Positions 54,444 to 63,095 of a stretch of DNA of 64,000 nucleotides are shown piece by piece (positions within the stretch are counted from its first letter, which is position 1; every line of letters starts with the position of its first letter). The stretch is from an uncultured Dehalococcoidia bacterium (lineage in GTDB: Bacteria > Chloroflexota > Dehalococcoidia > Lucifugimonadales > UBA3495), in assembly GCA_951813535.1 (NCBI GenBank), contig OX638345.1, positions 2,963,477 through 3,027,476 of the forward strand, in the 5' to 3' direction. A program made the position numbers and the translations under genes. A model generated the notes under the pieces. That model saw nothing but the letters and a program-made list of their open reading frames with translations, ran no database searches and was not told the origin of the DNA.

Positions 54444-54633
54444 GGGGTTTTACCTCGCACAAATCCGTCGTTTCACCAAGCACTGTAACTAAAAACTACC
54501 CGACGCAGCTCCACATTTGGTGCATACCAAGACTCGGCGCCAATAATAAACGCACTTGCTGGCGACACGTTACTTTCCGCCGGTGGGTGTTTCGGCATCA
54601 AATCCGTCTGCGAGCGGGTCGTCAAGATTTGGA

Positions 54634-55101
54634 TCAAAATAACCGGGTTAAACACTTCCCGTATCGTGTAAGCAGCATCGCGGCGATGGCTAATGTTGTC
54701 CATTGGACCAGCCCAAAAAAGGAACTTGCCAATCGTTCGTCGGAGTGTGCTTGATTCCATGCCTCTAAGACCTGCTTCCAGAGGCAGCTCCGGCAACGAA
54801 TCGATCCTGCGACATCTTTTGCTTGAGTCGCAATGGCCCCTATCCATGCCAGGCCGAGGATTACCAAAACAAACAGAATTTCCTTCGCAAAATCGTCATG
54901 TGCAACCGTGGCCCACGACACGAGAACGGCGGGAACCACGACTACGGCGACCGCAAAAACAACCATTGCTTCACGAAAATATCTAACCAACTCAGCCTTA
55001 CCTACCGTGGCCTTTGCGCTTTTCTGGCGCTGAAACGCATGAGGCGGATTTATTGCCTTCGGCCAAGGTGTGAACAAACGAATACTAGCAACCAGCGACA
55101 T
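54634..55101 (-). CDS. Small membrane protein with QAKDVA motif, copy 1
   Basis: Up to 155 residues; the start is uncertain and could lie at a TTG or ATG near 54966-54980. Three hydrophobic segments are visible: VVFAVAVVVVPAVLVSW, EILFVLVILGLAWIGAIA and WTTLAIAAMLLTRY. Between the second and third lies QAKDVAGSIRCRS...W. The protein at 57323 has the same topology and the same QAKDVA...W...A pattern. DNA here is richer in A and T than its neighbours, which suggests acquired DNA. The function is unknown. Confidence 0.6.
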   Translation of the reverse strand: MSLVASIRLFTPWPKAINPPHAFQRQKSAKATVGKAELVRYFREAMVVFAVAVVVVPAVLVSWATVAHDDFAKEILFVLVILGLAWIGAIATQAKDVAGSIRCRSCLWKQVLEAWNQAHSDERLASSFFGLVQWTTLAIAAMLLTRYGKCLTRLF

Positions 55102-55149
55102 TGCAGATCAGATCGTTAGGGAAAAGCTTGGCGCTATCAGAACGAGCCC

Positions 55150-55226
55150 ATGGGGTCATCCCAGGGGAACGATTGCCGCGCTGGCTGCATCGATCAGGCC
55201 CAGCAGCAGCGCCGGGTAGATGCTCA
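55150..55226 (-). pseudogene. Second copy of the nuoN 3' end (fragment)
   Basis: On the minus strand this encodes SIYPALLLGLIDAASAAIV then PLG and a stop, matching the last residues of NuoN (GVYPAPLLGLIDAASAAIV then PLG). DNA identity is about 80 percent with differences mostly at third codon positions, and weaker similarity extends upstream. It has no start and is separated from nuoN by an aspartyl-protease gene. Confidence 0.75.
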
Positions 55227-55248
55227 ACCGCTTCACTACTATTCCCGG

Positions 55249-55605
55249 TCAGTACCGCAGCAGGTTGGTCGGTATCAGTTGCCCACCCACAGGGTCGACA
55301 GCCAGCCCTGCTTCCTCGAGGGTGACTACCCCCAGCAAGCTGGGTTCGCCCGGCTCGGCAAATATGACCGGCGTGGGAAATTCGAGACCCTCCAGCCTAA
55401 TCGTGGTGTGGGCGACGTCCACCGGGACGATCCGTCCGTCGGCTGTCACTGAGGGCATCGACCTTTCGACCCGCACGCCCAGCCTTTGCAGCATTTCCCT
55501 GGGCACCGCCGTGAAGGTTGAGCCGGTATCGACAGTGACCGCGAGTTCCTCGAACTGCCGTCCCTGTGGGGCGCCGACTCCTATGGTCACTGTTACGGTT
55601 CCCAT
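55249..55605 (-). CDS. Retropepsin-like aspartyl protease family protein
   Basis: 118 residues from the ATG at 55605, with GAGGAGG upstream. The catalytic motif AVTVDTGSTFTAVPREML (Asp 26) marks a single-domain retropepsin-like fold; the second half has PSLLGVVTLEEAGLAVDPVGGQLIP, typical of bacterial members. It acts probably as a dimer. It lies between nuoN and a diverged second nuoN tail, so it appears inserted. Confidence 0.85.
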   Translation of the reverse strand: MGTVTVTIGVGAPQGRQFEELAVTVDTGSTFTAVPREMLQRLGVRVERSMPSVTADGRIVPVDVAHTTIRLEGLEFPTPVIFAEPGEPSLLGVVTLEEAGLAVDPVGGQLIPTNLLRY

Positions 55606-55709
55606 CGTGTTCCTCCTCAGGCTGTATCCGTTGACTGCGTTGCGCGCCCTACCACGACACCAGTTTTGCGAGTCATGCAGGGTTTGTCCATCTTTGGCGC
55701 AAAACCCGG

Positions 55710-57266
55710 TTAGCCCAGCGGCACAATCGCCGCGCTGGCCGCATCGATCAACCCCAGCAGCGGCGCCGGGTAGACGCCCAACCAAACGACCACCAGCAAT
55801 CCCGCACTCATGGTGGCCGTGAGCAGCAGCGACGGACGCGGCATCGGTGCAACCGGCGGTTCTTCGTGGTCGCCGTGGCCGTGGTCCTCACCGTGATCTT
55901 CGGCCAATTCGTGGCCGTCCCCCGCGTGGTCAGGGTTCGGAGGCCGCTCGATGTACATCTGCCGGAGCACCTGCAGGTAGTAGTACAGGGAGATCAGGCT
56001 GGCGAAAATCGCGACGCCGGCCAGCCACAGGAACCCGCCGTCGGCCACGGCCGCGAACAGGTAGAACTTGGCGGTGAACCCGGCGAAGATGGGCAGTCCC
56101 GCCAGGGAGAACAGGCCGATGGCGATGGCGGCGGCGACAAACGGCTGTCGGTCGGCCAGCCCGGCCAGGTCCGCGATGTTGTCCTGCCCGGTGCGATTGT
56201 AGTAGGCGGTGACGCCGGCGAACACTACCAGGTTGGTCACGGCATACACCACCAGGTAGAACACCACCGACTTGGCGGCCAGGGCGAAGTCGCTGCCCAG
56301 GACGGCGATGCCGGCCAGTGCATAGCCCACATGACCGATGCTGCTGTAGGCCATGAGTCGTTTCAGGTTCCGCTGGGCCAATGCCACCAGGTTGCCCACG
56401 AGCATGGTGATGGCGGCCAGTACGGCGATTACCAGTTGCCATTCGTCCCAGCGATCTACGGCGGGAACGATGGCTTCCGCGAACAGTCGCAGGGTCAGGG
56501 CGAAAGCGGCCGCCTTGGAGCCGATGGCCAGGTAGGCCGTCACCGGCAGGGGCGCCCCCTCGTAGGCGTCGGGGGCCCACATGTGGAAGGGCACCGCGGA
56601 GAGCTTAAACCCCAATCCCACCACCAGCAGCGCGACACCCACCCACAGGACCGGGCTCACGGTGCCCGGCGACGCCAACTCCTCGGCGATGCCGGCAAAG
56701 AAGGTGGTCCCCAGAGCGGCGTAGATGTTGCTCAGGCCGTAGAGCATGATGGCCGACGACAGTGCGCCGATGATGATGTACTTGATGCCAGCCTCGTTGG
56801 AGCGGGCCTCGCGCAGGCCATACGCCACCATGACGTACAGACTGAAGGACAGCAGCTCCAGGGCGATGTAGGCGGTGAGCAGTTCCCGGGACATGGCCAT
56901 CAGGTTCATGCCCAGGATGGAGAACAGCAGTAGACCGTAGAACTCGCCGCGATACTCAAAACGGTCGCGTCCGTACTCAACCGACAGCGCGATGATGCCG
57001 ACGCCGATAGCCAGGAAGAATATCTTGAAGAACAGGCCGAAACTGTCGACGACGATCAGTCCACCGTACAGCTCAACGGAACCGGACGGACGCATGAGAA
57101 TGGCGATAACCATCACGGCCACCAAGCTGACCACCGACAGGCCGGCCAGCCATTCCTTCCTGCTCTCCGGCAGGAAGAGGTCCACCGTGAACACCAGGAA
57201 CGCCAGCGCCGTGAGGACGAACTCCGGCGTCAGCAGGTGGAGGTTGGCGGTGTAGTCGATGGGCAT
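55710..57266 (-). CDS. nuoN: NADH-quinone oxidoreductase subunit N
   Basis: 518 residues, about 14 transmembrane helices, with the antiporter-like core: conserved Glu in TAYIALELLSFSLYVMVAY, Lys in the GLGFKLSAVPFHMWAPDAYEGAP segment, and LKRLMAYSSIGHVGYAL. It forms one of the proton-pumping modules of respiratory complex I. It is the last core nuo gene here; its 3' end exists in a second diverged copy at 55150. Confidence 0.95.
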   Translation of the reverse strand: MPIDYTANLHLLTPEFVLTALAFLVFTVDLFLPESRKEWLAGLSVVSLVAVMVIAILMRPSGSVELYGGLIVVDSFGLFFKIFFLAIGVGIIALSVEYGRDRFEYRGEFYGLLLFSILGMNLMAMSRELLTAYIALELLSFSLYVMVAYGLREARSNEAGIKYIIIGALSSAIMLYGLSNIYAALGTTFFAGIAEELASPGTVSPVLWVGVALLVVGLGFKLSAVPFHMWAPDAYEGAPLPVTAYLAIGSKAAAFALTLRLFAEAIVPAVDRWDEWQLVIAVLAAITMLVGNLVALAQRNLKRLMAYSSIGHVGYALAGIAVLGSDFALAAKSVVFYLVVYAVTNLVVFAGVTAYYNRTGQDNIADLAGLADRQPFVAAAIAIGLFSLAGLPIFAGFTAKFYLFAAVADGGFLWLAGVAIFASLISLYYYLQVLRQMYIERPPNPDHAGDGHELAEDHGEDHGHGDHEEPPVAPMPRPSLLLTATMSAGLLVVVWLGVYPAPLLGLIDAASAAIVPLG

Positions 57267-57322
57267 TGCGTCACAACCAGATTGGGAACGATGGGTCGGT
57301 CAGAAAACTAGACGAATATCCA

Positions 57323-57706
57323 TCACCCGTTAACCTGACGGGCCGTAAACACAGCGGCCAACAGCACACCAGCAATGGTCAAACCCAACCATCCCAGCAG
57401 TCGGAAGAGGAACGGCGGGCCATACTCGTCGCAAGTGTACGCAACCTTTAGGTCAGACCAAGCATTTGACCATGGGTTGCCAGAGCGGTGTCGCTGGGAA
57501 GCGACATCCTTTGCTTGTTCAAACAATACCCCTAAAAGGAACGCTGCTGGAAACCCGATCACTCCCCACCAACTCCAAGCGTCCCTCAGGGCTTCGAGTA
57601 CCGGGACACTAATTAGAGCGACAAATAATCCGCTCGCTAAGACCAACGATGCCAACATCGCCGTCAAGGCCGCAGATCTTGCCACGCCTGTCATCCAGGT
57701 GATCAT
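57323..57706 (-). CDS. Small membrane protein with QAKDVA motif, copy 2
   Basis: 127 residues, function unknown. Three hydrophobic segments (about 12-34, 46-62, 103-122). The segment FEQAKDVASQRHRSGNPW between the second and third matches copy 1 at 54634. It sits between nuoM and nuoN, where complex I operons normally have no gene, and its DNA is more A/T-rich than nuo. Probably an acquired gene. Confidence 0.65.
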   Translation of the reverse strand: MITWMTGVARSAALTAMLASLVLASGLFVALISVPVLEALRDAWSWWGVIGFPAAFLLGVLFEQAKDVASQRHRSGNPWSNAWSDLKVAYTCDEYGPPFLFRLLGWLGLTIAGVLLAAVFTARQVNG

Positions 57707-57758
57707 TTGACCGACTCCAACCCTAAATTGCGGTACAGTTGTCTTCCGACCATATACG

Positions 57759-59273
57759 CTAAAACACCGCCAGCGCGCTTTCCACGCCGGTGTTGATCAC
57801 GCGCAGCAGCGGCGCCGGCCAGACGCCCACGGCGATGAGGATCAGGACGAAGGCCGCGCCCACGCCCTTTTCCACCGGGCTGGCGTCGGTGAGGTGGTCC
57901 CATTGCGGGTCAGCCTCGCCGAAGAACGAGCGGGCCAGCAGGCGCAGGATGTACACCGCCGTGATCGCCGCGCCGATGACGCCCAGTACCGCCAGGGGCA
58001 GGTAGGTGCGGAATGCGCCGGTGAACACCATGAATTCGGCGATGAACCCGCTCAACCCGGGAAGTCCCAGCGAAGCGAGACCGGCGATGGCGAAGAAGAA
58101 GGTCGTCGTGCCCATGCGCTTGATCAGGCCGTTCAGGATCATGCTGTCGCGGATGTGGGCCCGCTCGTAAATGGCTCCCACCATGGCGAACATGAGGGCC
58201 GTCATAATACCGTGCGAGAACATCTGCAGGACCGCGCCCGCCAAACCCACCGGGTGCAGCGTGGCAATGCCCATGAGCACGTAACCCATGTGGCTGACGC
58301 TGGAATAGCCGATGACGTACTTGAGGTCGTTCTGCGACAGGGCGGAAATCGCGCCGTAGATCACGTTCACCGTGCCGAGGCCGATCAGCACCGGCATCCA
58401 CACCTCCGCGCCCTGGGGCGCGAGGATCATGCCCACCTGGATGATGCCGAAGGCTCCCAGCTTCATCAGCACGCCGGCGTGCAGCATGCTGACCCCGGTG
58501 GGCGCGGCCACGTGACCGTCCGGCGACCAGGTGTGGAAGGGCCACAGGCCGGCCAGCACGCCGAACCCCAACGCGAAAAACGGGAACACCCACATCTGGG
58601 TTAGTCGCGAGACGGCGCCACTTTGTTGCAGCGCGGCCAGCTTGTCGATGTTGAAGGTGGGGTCGCCCGCTTGCGACGACGCGACGTACAGGGCTAGGAT
58701 TCCGACCCAGATCAGGATGCTGCCGGCCACCAGCATCAGCATCAGCTTCATCGCGCCGTATTCCTTGGTGCGCAGGAAGGAGCCGAAGTCGGTGCTGCTG
58801 CCCCAAACGCCGATCAGCAGGTACATGGGCAGCACGGCCAGTTCGTAGAAGAAGAACAGGAAGAACAGGTCACGCACCACGAACACGCCGAAGACGCCGG
58901 CGCCCAGGGCCAGAAGCAGCACGAAGAAGTCCCGCGTCCGCCGGGTGATGGTCTGGCTGATCAGCACCGCGCCGAGCAGCACGATGCCGTTGAGCAGGAC
59001 CAGGGGCGCGCCGATGCCGTTGAGCCCGAAGTGCAGCGTTATGTTGACCGGATGGCCGATCCAGTCGTATGCCCGCACCATCTGGACGCCGCCGGCCCCG
59101 TAGTCGTAGCGCACGAACACGATGACCGAAAGCACGAAGCACACGACGGCCACGAAGATGGCGAACTGCCACGCATCTCGCGGACGATCCTTGGGCAGGA
59201 ACATTGCCAAGGCCGCGCCGGCCAGAGGCACCAGCACCAAGAGCAGCAGGGATACCTGGTCGAAATTGCCCAT
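57759..59273 (-). CDS. nuoM: NADH-quinone oxidoreductase subunit M
   Basis: 504 residues, polytopic. Antiporter-like motifs: FFFYELAVLPMYLLIG with conserved Glu, LWPFHTWSPDGHVAAPTGVSMLHAGVLMKLGAFG with Lys and His, and LKYVIGYSSVSHMGYVLMG. It is a proton-translocating subunit of complex I. It is 25 nt downstream of nuoL on the minus strand. Confidence 0.96.
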   Translation of the reverse strand: MGNFDQVSLLLLVLVPLAGAALAMFLPKDRPRDAWQFAIFVAVVCFVLSVIVFVRYDYGAGGVQMVRAYDWIGHPVNITLHFGLNGIGAPLVLLNGIVLLGAVLISQTITRRTRDFFVLLLALGAGVFGVFVVRDLFFLFFFYELAVLPMYLLIGVWGSSTDFGSFLRTKEYGAMKLMLMLVAGSILIWVGILALYVASSQAGDPTFNIDKLAALQQSGAVSRLTQMWVFPFFALGFGVLAGLWPFHTWSPDGHVAAPTGVSMLHAGVLMKLGAFGIIQVGMILAPQGAEVWMPVLIGLGTVNVIYGAISALSQNDLKYVIGYSSVSHMGYVLMGIATLHPVGLAGAVLQMFSHGIMTALMFAMVGAIYERAHIRDSMILNGLIKRMGTTTFFFAIAGLASLGLPGLSGFIAEFMVFTGAFRTYLPLAVLGVIGAAITAVYILRLLARSFFGEADPQWDHLTDASPVEKGVGAAFVLILIAVGVWPAPLLRVINTGVESALAVF

Positions 59274-59298
59274 CGTCAGTGTCGGTCAGCCACGTCAG

Positions 59299-61236
59299 CT
59301 AAACGGACCGCAGCCACCAGAAAATCGCGAGTCCGATCACGCCCAACGCCACGGCCAGGGCATAGGTGTAAACGTGGCCGGTGACGTGGAGCCGCAGAGC
59401 GACACCCGCCTTGCGGACGACGTCGGCCGGACCGTTCACCGCAACGTCGTTCACCACGGCGCGGTCGAAGAACGCCAGGGCAGCGGACACCGTCAGCACC
59501 ACGCGATCGATGGACCACTGGTAGGCTTCGTCCACGTAATATCGGCCTTCCACAACCCGGAGGATCGACGCAAAACGGGCTCGCCACGGTTCGTGCGAGA
59601 TCGCCCGGCGCACGTAGACCAGCCACGCCAGGACGAACGCGCCCACCGCCAGGATTATCGACAGCGCACCCAGCACGTAGTTGAAGTGGAATTTCTCCGC
59701 GTGGTCGTAGAACACAAAGCCGCCGATACCGTCGAATGCGCCAGGCCAGTTGAAGGCGATCCAGCCAAAGCCGATTGCCAGCACCGCCAGCACCGACATG
59801 ACCCCGGTCATCAGCACGGGCGATTCGTGCGCGTGGTGGCTGTCCTCGCCTTCGGGTCCGAAGAACACCACGAACATGGCCCGGGCCATGTACAGCGCGC
59901 TCAGGAACGCAGTGAGCATCGTCAGGACGATGAATATCACCGGCAGGTTGTGCTCCACCGCGATCAGGATTTCGTCCTTGCTCCAGAAGCCGGACAGGAT
60001 CGGTATTCCGCCCAGGGACAGCGCGCCGATGGAGAACACGACGGCCGTAACCGGCATGGCCCGTCGTAATCCGCCGACGCGACGGATGTCCACATCGCCG
60101 TGGGCGCCCACGCCGTGCATCACGCTGCCCGCGCCCAGGAACAGCAGCGCCTTGGCGAATCCGTGCGCCATCAGGTGGAACACCGCCGCCGTCCACCCGA
60201 ACGCCCCCAGCGAGAGCATCATCAGACCCAGGTGGGACACGGTGGAATACGCCAGGATGCGCTTCAGGTCGGTGGACACCAGCGCAATGGTCGCCGCGCC
60301 GAGGGCGGTAATCAACCCGACGATAGCCACGATCATCATCGCTTCCGGGGACGCCGCGAAGATGGGATAGGCGCGGGCTACCAGGTACACCCCGGCGATC
60401 ACCATGGTCGCCGCGTGAATGAGCGCGCTGACCGGGGTCGGGCCTTCCATGGCGTCCGGCAGCCACACGTGGAAGGGGAACTGGGCGGACTTGCCCATGG
60501 CTCCCAGCAGCAGGAGGATGGCGGCGGCGGTGGTGACGCCACTGCCCAGCTCACCGGACGCGGCAGCCGCAAAGGCATCCGTCATGCTGAAGCTGCCCAC
60601 GTTGACCCACAGGAGCAGGATGCCCACCAACAGACCGACGTCGCCGATGCGGGTCACCACGAAAGCCTTCTTGGCGGCCTCCCGTGGCCCGGGGTTTTCA
60701 AACCAGAACCCGATGAGCAGGTATGAACACAGGCCCACCAGTTCCCACGCGATGTACAGCAGCAGGAAGTTGTCGGCCAGCGCCAACGTGAGCATCGCGG
60801 CCACGAACAGGGCCTGCCACGCGAAGTACCAGCCGAAGCGCGGGTCTCCCTTCATGTATTCCAGCGAATAGAGCTGAACGCCCAGGGCGACGAAGGTGAC
60901 CAGCCCGAGAAGCACCACCGTCAACGGGTCGATGATGATGCCCCAGTCCAGGTGGATCGCCTGGTCAACGGTCGCGGAGACGCCGGGTAATCCCGCCTCG
61001 AACCACGACGTGGAGAAATGGCAGGTCAACGCGCCGGTGATCCCGCTTACTTCACAGGCCGGGTGCTCAGCCGACGCCCCCAGGAAACTCACCGCCGTCA
61101 GCGCCCACACGACGAAACCGCCGCCGATGGCCAGGATAGCCAGGGGCGCGCCGCGCAACGGCAGCCAACGCTGGAACAGAATGATCAGCGGGCAGGCGGC
61201 GAAGGAAAAGACTGGGATCAGGAATGCCAGCGGCAT
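59299..61236 (-). CDS. nuoL: NADH-quinone oxidoreductase subunit L
   Basis: 645 residues from the ATG at 61236, 1 nt after the nuoK stop. It has the usual antiporter core (AWELVGLCSYLLIGFW, SAQFPFHVWLPDAMEGPTPVSALIHAATMV, LKRILAYSTVSHLGLMML) and the long C-terminal lateral region, ending in a transmembrane anchor. It is the distal proton-pumping subunit. Confidence 0.96.
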   Translation of the reverse strand: MPLAFLIPVFSFAACPLIILFQRWLPLRGAPLAILAIGGGFVVWALTAVSFLGASAEHPACEVSGITGALTCHFSTSWFEAGLPGVSATVDQAIHLDWGIIIDPLTVVLLGLVTFVALGVQLYSLEYMKGDPRFGWYFAWQALFVAAMLTLALADNFLLLYIAWELVGLCSYLLIGFWFENPGPREAAKKAFVVTRIGDVGLLVGILLLWVNVGSFSMTDAFAAAASGELGSGVTTAAAILLLLGAMGKSAQFPFHVWLPDAMEGPTPVSALIHAATMVIAGVYLVARAYPIFAASPEAMMIVAIVGLITALGAATIALVSTDLKRILAYSTVSHLGLMMLSLGAFGWTAAVFHLMAHGFAKALLFLGAGSVMHGVGAHGDVDIRRVGGLRRAMPVTAVVFSIGALSLGGIPILSGFWSKDEILIAVEHNLPVIFIVLTMLTAFLSALYMARAMFVVFFGPEGEDSHHAHESPVLMTGVMSVLAVLAIGFGWIAFNWPGAFDGIGGFVFYDHAEKFHFNYVLGALSIILAVGAFVLAWLVYVRRAISHEPWRARFASILRVVEGRYYVDEAYQWSIDRVVLTVSAALAFFDRAVVNDVAVNGPADVVRKAGVALRLHVTGHVYTYALAVALGVIGLAIFWWLRSV

Positions 61237-61237
61237 A

Positions 61238-61558
61238 TCACCACTTGAGCAGGTTGATTTCGTCGACGTTGACGGTCCCGCGGTTGCGGTACATCCGCAG
61301 GATGATGGCGAAGGCCAGTCCGACTTCCGCCGCCGCCACCGTGATGACAAAGATCGCGATGATCTGGCCGTCGAATGCGGCGAAACGGCCAGTACCATTG
61401 AGGTAGGAGGCCGCTGCGATCAGGTTGATGTTGACGGCGTTCAGCATCAACTCGATGGACAACACGATGAGCACCGCGCTCCGGCGCGCAAGGACTCCAT
61501 AGAAGCCAATCCCGAACAGGGCGGCGCCCAAAAGCTGGAAGTACAGCAGAGGGACCAT
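61238..61558 (-). CDS. nuoK: NADH-quinone oxidoreductase subunit K
   Basis: 106 residues with three helices, of which two carry the conserved Glu residues (VLIVLSIELMLNAVNINLIA and ITVAAAEVGLAFAIIL). The start at MVPLLYFQLLGAALF was chosen by family length and its position 7 nt after nuoJ. Confidence 0.95.
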   Translation of the reverse strand: MVPLLYFQLLGAALFGIGFYGVLARRSAVLIVLSIELMLNAVNINLIAAASYLNGTGRFAAFDGQIIAIFVITVAAAEVGLAFAIILRMYRNRGTVNVDEINLLKW

Positions 61559-61565
61559 CTCCCGG

Positions 61566-62084
61566 CTAACCCTCGCCTTCCATGGCCGCATCGTCCTGGG
61601 CCGCCACGTTCTGCGTCCGGGCGATGATGATGGCTCCGATGAGGGCGACCAGCAGCACCAGGGAGGCGATCTCAAAGGGCAACGCCCACTTGGTGAACAG
61701 GGAAGCGCCCAGCTCCGTGAATGCGGGGGCCTGGGGCTCTGCCACAACTTCCGGAGCCAGCCAGAAAGCCGCGCCCAGCACCACCGCCAGCACCGTGGCC
61801 GTAATCAGGCCCAGTGGCCATTGCCGGTTGTCGGTGATGCGCGGGTACTCCGAGGACCGGGTGAGCATCACCGCGAACAGCACCACGATGGTGACGGCGC
61901 CGCCGTAGATGAGCACCTGCACCAGGGCCAGGAACTCGGCGAACAGCAACAGGTACGCGCCGGCCGCGCCCAACAGGGACAGCAACAGGAAGAGCGCCGC
62001 GTGGACCACGTTGCGCGTCGCCACCACACCCACGGCTCCGCCGAGGGTGAAAATGGCCACGATTACGAAAAGGGCCAGCGCCAC
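61566..62084 (-). CDS. nuoJ: NADH-quinone oxidoreductase subunit J
   Basis: 172 residues from a GTG at 62084; a longer reading to 62243 lacks NuoJ-like sequence. Helices include TRNVVHAALFLLLSLLGAAGAYLLLFAEFLALVQVLIYGGAV, the NuoJ signature, and VLLVALIGAIIIART near the end. The ribosome site is weak (CGGGAC). Confidence 0.92.
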   Translation of the reverse strand: MALALFVIVAIFTLGGAVGVVATRNVVHAALFLLLSLLGAAGAYLLLFAEFLALVQVLIYGGAVTIVVLFAVMLTRSSEYPRITDNRQWPLGLITATVLAVVLGAAFWLAPEVVAEPQAPAFTELGASLFTKWALPFEIASLVLLVALIGAIIIARTQNVAAQDDAAMEGEG

Positions 62085-62243
62085 GGGTCTATGCGTCCCG
62101 GCTTGCCGGGTTCCGCACGTAGACGCCCGGCACACTGCCAAAGTATGAGCCGCCCCGCTGGCGGCTCCGGTGGTGAGGGTGTGGTTTCGGTATCGGCATT
62201 GCTGGATAGGCGGACCGGTCCTGGATTCCTGGTGGACCAACAC

Positions 62244-62549
62244 CTAAATTGACTTGAGGAGCGTACAGGTCGCACACTCGCAGTCTTCTTTATGCTTTCG
62301 CACCGGCTCGGATACCGACTCCGTTCGCCCGCGAGATTTTCCCGAAGCGCCGGTCTTGCCGCGCTTTTTGCCCTTCCCGATCTTTCCGGCTTTGGCCGCC
62401 TTGCCGGCGAGTTTGCCCGCAATTTTGCCGACTTTGCCGCTGACCGTGGCATCCTCGCCGGATTTCCGCTTCTCCACGCACTCAACACACGTGCAATATT
62501 GCGGGTGGCGCGATGATATGTTGCGGAAAGTTTCGTCTTCTCTCGGCAT
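62244..62549 (-). CDS. Small Cys-rich, Lys-rich protein inside the nuo operon
   Basis: 101 residues, function unknown. Two matching motifs frame a basic linker: HPQYCTCVECVEKR near residues 15-28 and HKEDCECATC near 86-95, both with the spacing H-x-x-x-C-x-C-x-x-C. The middle (about 35-80) is dominated by Lys, Gly and Ala. A zinc or iron site made from two half-motifs is inferred. The ATG has GAGG upstream and lies 13 nt past nuoI. Confidence 0.75.
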   Translation of the reverse strand: MPREDETFRNISSRHPQYCTCVECVEKRKSGEDATVSGKVGKIAGKLAGKAAKAGKIGKGKKRGKTGASGKSRGRTESVSEPVRKHKEDCECATCTLLKSI

Positions 62550-62562
62550 GATCAGCCTCGGT

Positions 62563-63093
62563 TCAGGCTGGGGATTCTGCTTCCGCCGCCGCTTTGGCGG
62601 CGTCAGCTTTCTGCTTCGCCAGCACGGTAGGCGGGATCCACGCAGTATCGTCCTGGTATTTTTTGCCGATGTTCAGCAAAACCGGGAGGTCAACCCGATC
62701 CCCGTTGCGCGCGTAGGTGCTCATTTCGTGCTCGTGGCTCATGACGATGGCGTCGAAATTACAGTACTCGACGCAGATGCCGCACAATATACAACGGTTC
62801 AAATTGATTTCAAAGTAATCGACGATCTTGCGGCGACTGCTGTCGCCATCAGCATGCTTGGGATTGTCCATCATGCTGGCCGACATGCACTGAGTCGGAC
62901 AGTTGCGGATGCACACCATGCAGCCGGTGCAGTATGGCTCGCTGATTTGGCCATCCCACGTGAGCGCCGGGAACCCCATGAAACGCGGCCGCACCGGGGT
63001 TGCTTCCTTGGGATACTGCTGCGTAACCGGACGGCGCAGCCCTGAGACCGTCGACGCGAGGGTGAGCATCATCCCTTTCAGGCTTTCCAACAT
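62563..63093 (-). CDS. nuoI: NADH-quinone oxidoreductase subunit I (2x[4Fe-4S])
   Basis: 176 residues. Two ferredoxin motifs are present, CTGCMVCIRNCPTQC and CILCGICVEYCNFDA, carrying clusters N6a and N6b. An N-terminal amphipathic helix and an Ala/Lys-rich C-terminal tail flank them. It links the peripheral arm to the quinone site. It lies between the Uma2 gene and the Cys-rich protein on the minus strand. Confidence 0.94.
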   Translation of the reverse strand: MLESLKGMMLTLASTVSGLRRPVTQQYPKEATPVRPRFMGFPALTWDGQISEPYCTGCMVCIRNCPTQCMSASMMDNPKHADGDSSRRKIVDYFEINLNRCILCGICVEYCNFDAIVMSHEHEMSTYARNGDRVDLPVLLNIGKKYQDDTAWIPPTVLAKQKADAAKAAAEAESPA

Positions 63094-63095
63094 GG

